Shown in pieces: positions 55,492-64,000 of a stretch of 64,000 nt of DNA. Made by a program: the position numbers and the translations under genes. Where the stretch lies: assembly GCA_034766995.1 (NCBI GenBank), contig CM068325.1, positions 7,928,825 to 7,992,824 of the forward strand. The letters run 5' to 3'. Source of the DNA: Acanthacorydalis orientalis. Lineage: Eukaryota > Arthropoda > Insecta > Megaloptera > Corydalidae. Each line of letters begins with the position of its first letter. Positions within the stretch are counted from its first letter, which is position 1. The notes beneath the pieces were generated by a model that was not told where the DNA came from, searched no databases, and was given only the letters and a program-made list of their open reading frames with translations.

Positions 55492-55633
55492 ACTCTATAG
55501 ACTGTGGATTTGTCTGGAAGAATGAATTTTTCTCTATTTTTTATTTCGAGCCACGTGGAACACGTTGTTAAGCGTGGTGTCGCCATTTTATTTTCTTCTA
55601 CAAACAGTATCGAGTAAAATAAAGGGAAACAAA

Positions 55634-57325
55634 ATGGCAGAAGAATTCTCCGTAAAACACATGATGAAGTTTAACGGAACGAATTTCCAAGCATGGAAAT
55701 TTCAGATAAGCCATATCCTCATCTCGTACAACATTTACGATATGGTAACTGGTACAAGACTGAAACCGTCTCCACATGGCGAGAGCGACAGCAAGGCAAG
55801 AATAGCAGAAAACAACTGGATAAGGGACAACTCGAGAGCTATGTCACTTATAGCGAACACGTTGGAACCTTCCCAGATGGAGTATCTGCTAACGTGTACA
55901 ACGGCTGCTGAGATGTGGAGGAAGCTCTTAAATATACACGAACAAAAGACCGCTTCAAACAAGTTCCTCCTCACACAGAAGTTTCACGAATACAGAATGA
56001 ACCCAACGGATTCTGTTGGCCAGCATATAGCCAAGCTGCAAAACATGGCCAGGCAGCTTGCGGACATAGGTGAGACAATGTCCGACGTACATATCATGTC
56101 GAAGATCCTGGGAAGTCTTCCCTCCAAATACAATGGCTTGCGGACGGCATGGGACAGCGTCGAACCAGACAGGCAAACCATCGACTATCTCCAGGAAAGG
56201 CTGATAAAAGAGGAAAGCCGGTTAACAGTCGATGACGAAACGACGAGTGCGTTCGCGGTCATGAGTCTCGGAAAAGGCAAGACAGCGAAACCAGGCATGA
56301 GAAATCAGAAACAACAGTCAAGTAAGAAAAATGATTTTGATTGTTTCTATTGTAAACGAAAGGGACACTACGCCAGAGACTGCCGAAAGAAGAAGCGAGA
56401 CAGAACAACCGATCAAGGCAGAAACGGACGGGACGACTTCGGAAATTGTGCATTCGTCGCAACCGCCTCAAGCGGACACAGCGACAGTTACGTCCGTAAA
56501 GCAGGGATCCCATCCAAAGGACAGATCGCACATATTCTAAGTCTAGATTGTAGTGAAATCTGGCTTACCGACAGTGGTGCATCGAGGCACACCAGTTACC
56601 GACGAGACTGGTTTAGTGACTTTCAACCTTGTCAGGGTGAAACAGTTTTGTTGGGTGATGACGGCGAGTGTCAAGTTCAGGGCACAGGGAGGATTTTCAT
56701 TGAAAAACTGATCGACAATGAGTGGCAGGAAGCCAGTATCGAAAATGTGTTATATGTTCCAAAAGTGCGAAAGAACCTGTTTTCAGTGGGAATGTGTACC
56801 AACAAAGGGTTTGGCGTACTGTTTAAAGAACAATACGTAGTGATTAAACGCAATGACTGTATCGTCGCTCGTGGTATCAAACAAACAAATGGCATATATA
56901 GAATGATGATAAAATCGAAACGTCTCACAGTTCATAGCGAAGCTAATGTGTCCATAACAAACTTTCAAACATGGCATGAGCGTATGGGCCATGTCAATAA
57001 AAGAACAATAAGCGACATGACCAAAAGGGGTGTAGTGCAGGGTGTGAAGTTCTCCAACAGTGATGACTTCTTTTGTGTCAGCTCGGCAAATCGCATCGGC
57101 TCCCGTTCAAGCAGAAAGCGGCGACGGAGATCAGAAAACCCGGAGAGTTCATCCACACAGATGTGGGTGGGCCAATGTCTGTGGATTCATTGGGTGGCGC
57201 GAGATATTATATCATTTTCAAGGACGATGCTTCGGAGTTCAGGCACATATACTTTATGAAACACAAATCGGATGTATATGAGAGGTTAGTAGCATTTGAG
57301 AAAATGATAAATAATAGTCAATGTC
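55634..57325 (+). pseudogene. Copia-type gag-pol, 5' part
   Basis: The ATG at 55634 (MAEEFSVKHMMKFNG) is preferred over an upstream in-frame ATG at 55565, because it follows the leader and starts the gag homology. Order: gag (to ~residue 240), CCHC zinc knuckle CFYCKRKGHYARDC, protease motif WLTDSGASRHTS, pre-integrase region TWHERMGHVNKRT, then a frameshift near 57074. The integrase continues as CQLGKSHRLPF ... FIHTDVGGPMSVDS ... YYIIFKDDASEFRHIYF. It breaks off near 57325, so most of integrase, RT, RNase H and the 3' LTR are missing. Confidence 0.9.
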
Positions 57326-57659
57326 TACTTTCATTAATTTTCTACGCACAGATTTTTTGTTTTAAAACGTAACAAAATATATTGTGCAAGTGGTTATTTA
57401 CTGCTTATACCACTAATTGTTTAGTGAAAATCCGTTTTTTGAGATAAAAAAGCCCCTTTTTGAGAAAAAAATACATATTTTGCAGTTTGTACTATCTGTC
57501 AGTGAGACACGTTTTTTACATTTTTTTCATATTATTTATTGAAAAAGTGTTACTTTACCGACTTTAAATCACGTTTTACATTGTAATTAATCGATTTAGC
57601 AAAAAATGTGATTTTTTAAGTGCGTTTTCACTAAAGTCCTTAAACTGAACTATTACCTA
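57326..57659. other. AT-rich gap between Copia and Gypsy remnants
   Basis: Nothing recognised in this stretch. Confidence 0.3.
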
Positions 57660-57990
57660 TATAAATTTGGAGACTTATCGCCGGGCGATTAGTCCCCTAA
57701 TTGTTATTAGCGCGAGGATGAGGATCGTGGGAGTGCAGGTTCTTAGTAAACGAAATGTTGATATATAAAAATATTTTATTGTGAAAACGCACACAAGACT
57801 CTAGAAACGACACGTGTGGCGGATTCCTATCTGGCCGAGCCGAGAGCGAGACGCGTGCTGCTCGTTAAGCGTGCTAAACGGAACTGGTCTTCTTGACGCA
57901 CCGCTTCCTATCGCGTAGATGGCGCGTGGTATCAGCGTCTGTTTATGCCGCCCTCTAGCGACGCTCGCAGGTGGCGGCGAAGCCCCTACA
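57660..57990 (-). mobile_element. Probable 3' LTR of the Gypsy-like element
   Basis: The minus strand after a purine-rich tract (GGGAGGGAAG, 58005-57996) begins TGTAGGGGC at 57990. It contains an AATAAA near 57770, as expected for an LTR polyadenylation site. The far end is not fixed because no second LTR lies in the window. Confidence 0.45.
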
Positions 57991-59487
57991 GCCACTTCCC
58001 TCCCAGTGATCTTGGCTGGGAGCGAAGAGAACGTGACCCGTCGTGGAGATCTCGTTGGCGCAATCGGCGCTGACGGAGCTTGCTGAAGTGGTGATTTTGC
58101 TCGTGCAATTGGCGGTGATGGAGGTGATGGTGGCGAAATTGCTCGTGGCTGACTCGTGACAGGGTATTCGCAGAGACGTAACGAAAACCATTTCATCCGG
58201 TGACTCTTGGAGGTCCTCTTTGAAAACCGTGCGGAGGCCAAACAGTACCGTTGGCAGCATTTGTGGCCATGGCGTTTCTGGACTGCATCGTAGCACGGCC
58301 TTGAGCGATCGATGCATTCGCTCAACCATCCCGTTCGACTGGGGGTGGTATGGTGTCGTGTGGATGTGCTCAGCTCCTACCAACTTGCGTTGTTGGGAAA
58401 AAAGCTGCGCCTCGAATTGCTTGCCCTGGTCCGAAGTGATCGTCAGAGGCGTACCAAAAAGGCAGATCCAATGTTCGTAGAGGGCCTGAGCTACTGTCGG
58501 CGCGCACACGTCTGTTAACGGCACGGCTAACGGCCAACGCGTGTAGCGGTCGATCACTCTCAGGCAGTGTTGATAACCCGCCACGAGCGGCATTTTGACC
58601 AAATCCACGTGGATGTAGGCGAAACGAGTGTCGGCCTTAGTGAAATTTCCCAACGCTGAGCGGTTGTGACGATGGACCTTCGCTTTCTGGCAAGGCTGGC
58701 ACTGACGCGCCCAGCGCTAGACGTCCTTCCGTAGGCCTGGACAAAAGTAAGTTCTGGAAAGGCGGTTGGCGGTGGCTCTGCCGCTCGGGTGGGCAGGCCC
58801 ATGCACCAGCTCGAAGGCTCGGCGACGAAGCGATTCCGGTAGATACGATTTGACGCGCTCGTTGACGATGATGCAATGCAGGTCGTTGTCATCCACCCTG
58901 AGATAGTGGAATGCGAGTTTTTCAAGAGGTGTGGTAGGTGAGCGTCGGTCTGCTGTGCAATGCTGATGGAGGTTGAGTCCAAGGCTTGTGGCATGGATAC
59001 TGTTTCACCCCTGAAAGTGCATCGGCCACGTGGTTCTCCGCACCCGGCGTGTAGGCAATTGTTGTGTTGCACTGGGCTATGAAATCCAACTGACGCTCTT
59101 GCCTGGGCGAGGCTTGCGCTGAACGTTGATCCAGCGGGTACGACAGGGGTTTGTGGTCTGTGTAGATGACGAATTCCCTGCCCTCGAGGATCCGAAAAAA
59201 GTACTTTATTGCGGAGTAAACGGCGAGAAGCTCCTTGTCGTACGTGCTGTAGCGCTGTTCAGTTGGCGACAGCTTCAGCGGGAAGAACGCTAGCGGGGTC
59301 CAGGAACCTTCCTGGAGCTGTTGGTCCAGTGCTGCTCCTATGGCCGTGCTCGAGGCGTCCGTGCGAAGTGCTAGCGGCGCGGATGGCGAGAGAAAAGCAG
59401 CCGTTGCTGCATCGTCGAGGCTACCTTTGCAGCGGTCGAAAGCGTCGTTTGCTTCCGGGGACCACTGAAGTTTCTGCTTCTTGGTGG
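57990..59487 (-). pseudogene. Gypsy-like pol: RNase H and integrase, decayed
   Basis: Minus strand, 59536-58990: LQWSPEANDAFDRCKGSL, LRTDASSTAIGAALDQ, YDKELLAVYSAIKYF, FVIYTDHKPLSY (RT-connection and RNase H). About 58653-58130: integrase with the DDE triad in the contexts RVIDRYTRWP, TITSDQGKQF and HPQSNGMVERMH. Frame changes and a stop near 58720 separate the parts, and the zinc-binding region lies in another frame. The RT and gag are not present because the 5' side is cut by the I-type element tail at 59488. Confidence 0.85.
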
Positions 59488-60835
59488 TGATTGATTGATT
59501 ATTGGGGGTTAAGGGCGCATCGACAACAGAGGTCATTAGCGCCCGAACACAAATTATAAATTAAAAACCCACCCCGTTTGCGCACTTGCATTCGAATCAC
59601 CCCTTAATTTGAAACGCTAATGTATGTGTGCCAAACGCTTAAGAATATTTCATTAAAGCAATATTTCTCTCAATGAGAGATAAAGATAAAACAAAACACA
59701 TGGAATGAACTGGACTGTAAAAATACCTAATCTTGATTCGACAATACGTATAAATATAATAAAAGAGATGAACTCTTGAGGGCGGTAAGACATTTAAAAT
59801 ACTGTGATCTGATATTAGGATTCACAGGGTTTTTTGTGTAAAAACACTTTAAAATAAGCCCAATGGCCTAACATGTATGACGACACAACATGTTAAAATA
59901 TATCAAGATTGGGAAGAACACTAAATCATGCTAAAAAGTCCAGTTTGCTTTACGAAAGTTAAAATGCGATCTGCGGCGTCGTTGTCGTCCCCTAAAATTA
60001 TGGAGATGTCCCCCGACAAACCCAGATTATTCCTAATCCTCGCATAACGATCGCATCGTGTTAAAAGGTGTGACACCGTCAGAGCGGTGCCACACGTGTC
60101 ACACATCGGCTGGCCCTCCTTTTTCAGGATAAAAGAGTGAGTTAGTCTGGTGTGCCCTATGCGAAGCCTCGTGAGAACGACTTGTTCTCTTCGGTTCGGT
60201 CGGACGGACGTCTTCCAGACACGTACCGAGTCCTTGAGGCTTCGTAACTTGTTAGCGGTTACCGTCACCCAGTCCCGCTGCCAAGCGTCGACGACATGAC
60301 GCTTGAAATGCTGTTTCAAGTCGTTGACTTGAACAGCCGGAACGTCCGTGAGGGCAAGATTGGACGCGTGACGGGCCGCTGCATCGGCTCTCTCGTTGCC
60401 TGCCACGCCAGCGTGGCCGGGCACCCAGCAAAAGACGATAGATTTACCGCACGAGACGATACCAGTCAAGCACTTGTGTATCTCTTGAACGAGATTATCC
60501 ATCGGATACATTCTGCGGATGGCAGAAAGTGCAGATTGTGAATCAGAACAGATGAGGTACCTCGAGTGAGCAGAAGAAGCGACGAAAAGCAGAGCTCGAG
60601 AGATGGCGTAGAGCTCCGCTGTAAATACGCTCGCTATCGGCGACAGTCGCCACTCGTGTATCTCATTCTCACATACAAACGCACATCCCACTGCGTCCCC
60701 AGATCGGGACCCATCAGTGAAGATGTGCTTGTATCCGGGATACATAGAGTATAATTCAAAGAAGCGTTGCTGGTACACCCCTGGACAGGTGTCTGACTTG
60801 TGGAGAAGTGTCAGATCGTCACGGTAACTCGTCTG
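59488..60835 (-). mobile_element. I-type non-LTR element, duplicated 3' segment (copy 1)
   Basis: It contains the 3' end with a CAATAATCAATCAATCA tail (59488), the 3' UTR and the RNase H to C-terminus coding part (59921-60778). At its 5' side it abuts directly the tail of copy 2. It is almost identical to 60836-62196. Confidence 0.9.
59921..60778 (-). pseudogene. RNase H domain and C-terminus of the I-type ORF2, truncated copy
   Basis: Reads HIFTDGSRSGDAVGCAF, TAELYAISRALLF, SDSQSALSAIRR and WVPGHAGVAGNERADAAAR: the D-E-D-D residues of RNase HI. A Cys/His finger region (CDTCGTALTVSHLLTRC) follows. RT and endonuclease are absent. It differs from copy 2 by a few residues (such as SNLALTD versus SDLALTD). 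Confidence 0.9.
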
Positions 60836-63800
60836 ATTGATTGATTGATTGATTATTGGGGGTTAAGGGCGCATCGACAACAGAGGTCATTAGCGCCCGA
60901 ACACAAATTATAAATTAAAAACCCACCCCGTTTGCGCACTTGCATTCGAATCACCCCTTAATTCGAAACGCTAATGTATGTGTGCCAAACGCTAAAGAAT
61001 ATTTCATTAAAGCAATATTTCTCTCAATGAGAGATAAAGATAAAACAAAATACATGGAATGAACTGGACTGTAAAAATACCTAATCTTGATTCGACAATA
61101 CGTATAAATATAATAAAAGAGATGAACTCTTGAGGACGGTAAGACATTTAAAATACTGTGATCTGATATTAGGATTCACAGGGTTTTTTTTTTTTTTTTG
61201 TAAAAAAACACTTTAAAATAAGCCCAATGGCCTAACATGTTTGACGTTCACATGTTAAAATATATCAAGATTGGGAAGAACACTAAATCATGCTAAAAAG
61301 TCCAGTTTGCTTTACGAAAGTTAAAATGCGATCTGCGGCATCGTTGTCGTCCCCTAAAATTATGGAGATGTCCCCCGACAAACCCAGATTATTCCTAATC
61401 CTCGCATAACGATCGCATCGTGTTAAAAGGTGTGACACCGTCAGAGCGGTGCCACACGTGTCACACATCGGCTGGCCCTCCTTTTTCAGGATAAAAGAGT
61501 GAGTTAGTCTGGTGTGCCCTATGCGAAGCCTCGTGAGAACGACTTGTTCTCTTCGGTTCGGTCGGACGGACGTCTTCCAGACACGTACCGAGTCCTTGAG
61601 GCTTCGTAACTTGTTAGCGGTTACCGTCACCCAGTCCCGCTGCCAAGCGTCGACGACATGACGCTTGAAATGCTGTGTCAAGTCGTTGACTTGAACAGCC
61701 GGAACGTCCGTGAGGGCAAGATCGGACGCGTGACGGGCCGCTGCATCGGCTCTCTCGTTGCCTGCCACGCCAGCGTGGCCGGGCACCCAGCAAAAGACGA
61801 TAGATTTACCGCACGAGACGATACCAGTCAAGCACTTGTGTATCTCTTGAACGAGATTATCCATCGGATACATTCTGCGGATGGCAGAAAGTGCAGATTG
61901 TGAATCAGAACAGATGAGGTACCTCGAGTGAGCAGAAGAAGCGACGAAAAGCAGAGCTCGAGAGATGGCGTAGAGCTCCGCTGTAAATACGCTCGCTATC
62001 GGCGACAGTCGCCACTCGTGTATCTCATTCTCACATACAAACGCACATCCCACTGCGTCCCCAGATCGGGACCCATCAGTGAAGATGTGCTTGTATCCGG
62101 GATACATAGAGTATAATTCAAAGAAGCGTTGCTGGTACACCCCTGGACAGGTGTCTGACTTGTGGAGAAGTGTCAGATCGTCACGGTAACTCGTCTGAGG
62201 AACTAGCCACGGAGATGGTAACAAAGAATGTTTAAAATTTGAAACTCTCGGGATAACAAGTCTCAATTCGGAAAGGATATCTTTTGCTCTGAGGCAAAGA
62301 GACTTGGTCGGTCGTATTCGGGATTCGTACAAACGTCTTCGGGGACAATCGAAGACGGCACTGTGGCTTATATGTTGGCGCTTACCGCTCATACCGGCAA
62401 CGTAGCTCAAGATGAGCTGCCGGCGGCGGACGCTGAGAGGCGGTTCGCCAGCTTCAGCACAGATGCTTGGGATCGGGCTGGTGCGGAATGCACCGGTAGC
62501 CAGGCGGATCCCTGCGTGATGTACGCTGTCGAGCGTGGAAATATACGAATCCCGGGCAGAAGAATAGACGATACTCCCGTAATCGAGTTTCGATCTAACT
62601 AATGACCTGTACAGAGTGAGAAGGACAGTGCGTTCTGCTCCCCATTTATTGTTGGAGAGCACTTTGATAATATTTAAGACCTTCTTGCATTTGACCTTCA
62701 AATCGGCGAGATGCTGTTTCCATGTCAATTTTTGATCGAACGTTAACCCTAGGAAACGGGCTGTTTCCTTGAAAACAAGTCGAGTGTCCCCAAGGAATAG
62801 ATTCGGATCAGGTTGAAGACTGCGAAACTTGTGGAAATGCACACACGTGGTCTTTTGTGTGCTAAACCTGAACCCGTTCTCTGTCGTCCAAGAGAGAAGG
62901 CGGTTGATGGAGAGCTGCAGCTGCCTCTCGGCTCTGACAATGCAGCTGGACCGGCAGTAAATTGCCAGGTCATCCACATACAGGCTAGCCTGTACGGGTG
63001 CACGGATGTTCTGTGCTATTCCATTAATCGCCACTGCAAACAGAGTTACACTCAATACAGAGCCCTGTGGGACACCGTTCTCCTGGGTGTGTGCGCAGGA
63101 GAAGGTGCTACCAACACGGACTCTGAACGTTCGATCCAACATGAAATTCTCCACGAACTGCGGTAGGTTACCTCGCAGCCCCCAATCGTGGAGTGTCTTC
63201 AAAATTCCGAACTTCCATGTCGTGTCATAAGCTTTCTCCAGGTCGAAGAACACAGCGATGAGGTGTTGCCTGGAGATGTAGGTGTCTTGTATTGCAGCTT
63301 CAAGGTTGACTAAGTGGTCGATCGCGGAACGGTTGTGGCGGAAACCACACTGCACGTTAGTCAACAAATCATTTGCTTCCAGATACCACATAAGCCTCCG
63401 ATTCACCATGCGCTCGAGCAACTTGCATAGACAGCAAGTTAAGGAGATGGGACGATAACTCGACGCATGTCTAAGATCCTTGTTTGGTTTTGGAATCGGG
63501 ACGACGATGGATTCTCGCCATTTGGCCGGAAAGACATTCTCGGTCCAAATCTTGTTGTACAGGTCTAAAATTTTTTGTTTAAAAAGGCACGGCAGGCGTC
63601 TGATCATTTCGTACGGAACGGTGTCTGGTCCAGGAGAGGTATCTTTACATTCTTTTAGAGAGTTTAACAATTCTGCATAGCTGAATCGGACATTGTACTT
63701 TTCATTTATGCCACCAGAGAAGTCGATGGCTGTCCGACGTTCCAGTTCTGTTTTCCGCTTCAAGAAGCGGAGGTCATAGCTGTCAGAACTGGCGACTGCC

Positions 63801-64000
63801 TGGAAAGTTGCGGCTAGTTCTTCAGCTATATGTAGAGGGGATACCTCGAGATCACCGTTTACGAAAATGCCTGTTGTATGAGATGGGACGTTTTTACCCG
63901 AAATTTTCCTTATTTTTTGCCAGACCTCCGATGACGGAGTGGCACTTGTTACAGTGGAGACGTATCTTTGCCAAGAAGACTTCTTGGCCTCCATTATTGT
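60836..64000 (-). mobile_element. I-type non-LTR retrotransposon, runs off window (copy 2)
   Basis: Tail CAATAATCAATCAATCAATCA at 60836, 3' UTR, and a long ORF2 that is open to the window edge. The 3' UTR poly-T/poly-A tract at 61180-61201 is longer than in copy 1. Confidence 0.9.
61283..64000 (-). CDS. I-type ORF2: reverse transcriptase and RNase H (partial)
   Basis: Over 900 codons open, reaching the window edge, so the endonuclease end is unseen; the first in-frame ATG at 63994 is probably not the native start. RT motifs: CKDTSPGPDTVPYEMI, IPKPNKDLRHASSYRPISLT, QCGFRHNRSAIDHLV, AVFFDLEKAYDTTWK (first Asp), GVPQGSVLSVTLF, ASLYVDDLAIY (catalytic box), RFLGLTFDQKLTWKQHL. RNase HI: HIFTDGSRSG, TAELYAIS, SDSQSALS, WVPGHAGVAGNERAD. 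Then a Cys/His finger and LTRCDRYARIRNNL to the stop. RNase H downstream of RT and the (TCAA)n-type tail place it among I-superfamily elements. No stop in the visible part. Confidence 0.9.
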   Translation of the reverse strand, partial: TIMEAKKSSWQRYVSTVTSATPSSEVWQKIRKISGKNVPSHTTGIFVNGDLEVSPLHIAEELAATFQAVASSDSYDLRFLKRKTELERRTAIDFSGGINEKYNVRFSYAELLNSLKECKDTSPGPDTVPYEMIRRLPCLFKQKILDLYNKIWTENVFPAKWRESIVVPIPKPNKDLRHASSYRPISLTCCLCKLLERMVNRRLMWYLEANDLLTNVQCGFRHNRSAIDHLVNLEAAIQDTYISRQHLIAVFFDLEKAYDTTWKFGILKTLHDWGLRGNLPQFVENFMLDRTFRVRVGSTFSCAHTQENGVPQGSVLSVTLFAVAINGIAQNIRAPVQASLYVDDLAIYCRSSCIVRAERQLQLSINRLLSWTTENGFRFSTQKTTCVHFHKFRSLQPDPNLFLGDTRLVFKETARFLGLTFDQKLTWKQHLADLKVKCKKVLNIIKVLSNNKWGAERTVLLTLYRSLVRSKLDYGSIVYSSARDSYISTLDSVHHAGIRLATGAFRTSPIPSICAEAGEPPLSVRRRQLILSYVAGMSGKRQHISHSAVFDCPRRRLYESRIRPTKSLCLRAKDILSELRLVIPRVSNFKHSLLPSPWLVPQTSYRDDLTLLHKSDTCPGVYQQRFFELYSMYPGYKHIFTDGSRSGDAVGCAFVCENEIHEWRLSPIASVFTAELYAISRALLFVASSAHSRYLICSDSQSALSAIRRMYPMDNLVQEIHKCLTGIVSCGKSIVFCWVPGHAGVAGNERADAAARHASDLALTDVPAVQVNDLTQHFKRHVVDAWQRDWVTVTANKLRSLKDSVRVWKTSVRPNRREQVVLTRLRIGHTRLTHSFILKKEGQPMCDTCGTALTVSHLLTRCDRYARIRNNLGLSGDISIILGDDNDAADRILTFVKQTGLFSMI

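Noticed and set aside
55565..55633. Copia gag start at the first in-frame ATG
   Set aside because: The extension is hydrophobic and unlike gag; the ATG at 55634 begins the gag similarity.
1..64000. CRISPR arrays, bacterial genes or rRNA
   Set aside because: Repeats are of eukaryotic transposon and microsatellite type; no regularly spaced short repeats with unique spacers and no rRNA sequence were seen.

Overview
The window looks like a repeat-rich stretch of an insect chromosome, probably hymenopteran (a wasp). This is inferred from interrupted U2 snRNA genes whose sequence is close to insect U2, from restriction-like-endonuclease non-LTR elements of the U2-specific Utopia type (described as strongly target-specific in wasps and oomycetes), and from many mariner, Tc1, piggyBac-like, Jockey-, RTE- and I-type, Copia and Gypsy elements. 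Only one convincing intact non-transposon gene was found: an ankyrin-repeat protein at 19088-20272.

Layout. 1-1870 is an AT-rich array of inverted and direct units carrying tRNA-like modules. 1870-5090 is non-coding with a duplicated ~0.5 kb block. 5090-6960 is a decayed Jockey-type reverse transcriptase. 7981-8692 is a MITE with perfect 18-bp terminal repeats and TTAA flanks. 9413-10720 is an old mariner. 11178-12420 and 16792-18085 are two copies of another mariner, the second with an uninterrupted transposase. 14881-16442 is a dead Tc1. 19.0-20.3 kb is the ankyrin gene. 20.8-24.5 kb holds an RTE 3' end, a piggyBac-like MITE, a mariner relic and a Jockey-like 3' fragment. 24.5-26.5 kb holds broken Utopia pieces.

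The centre is a very large imperfect inverted repeat (left arm about 25.5-39.9 kb, right arm about 41.4-54.0 kb, spacer about 1.4 kb). Each arm has one U2 snRNA gene split at the same position and filled with two head-to-tail Utopia copies; the U2 genes are head to head with 5' ends at 34583 and 46323. Copies use the same site in U2 and leave a 21-bp target duplication. One copy (ORF 30047-34042, 1331 codons) is uninterrupted, with N-terminal zinc fingers, reverse transcriptase with YADD, a C-terminal CCHC finger and a restriction-like endonuclease. The others are truncated, deleted or frameshifted. Between the U2 genes, a ~0.7 kb module ending in a tiny ATG-initiated exon with a consensus splice donor occurs four times, twice per arm.

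54.3-64 kb is a nest of retroelements on the minus strand except the Copia: an RTE-type fragment, a Copia 5' half (LTR, primer site, gag, protease, start of integrase), a Gypsy-like pol with 3' LTR, and an I-type non-LTR element with RNase H whose 3' 1.35 kb is tandemly duplicated and which runs off the window end.

There are no operons, CRISPR arrays or bacterial-style signals. The functional theme is the relation between a U2-specific retrotransposon and its snRNA target inside a palindrome.
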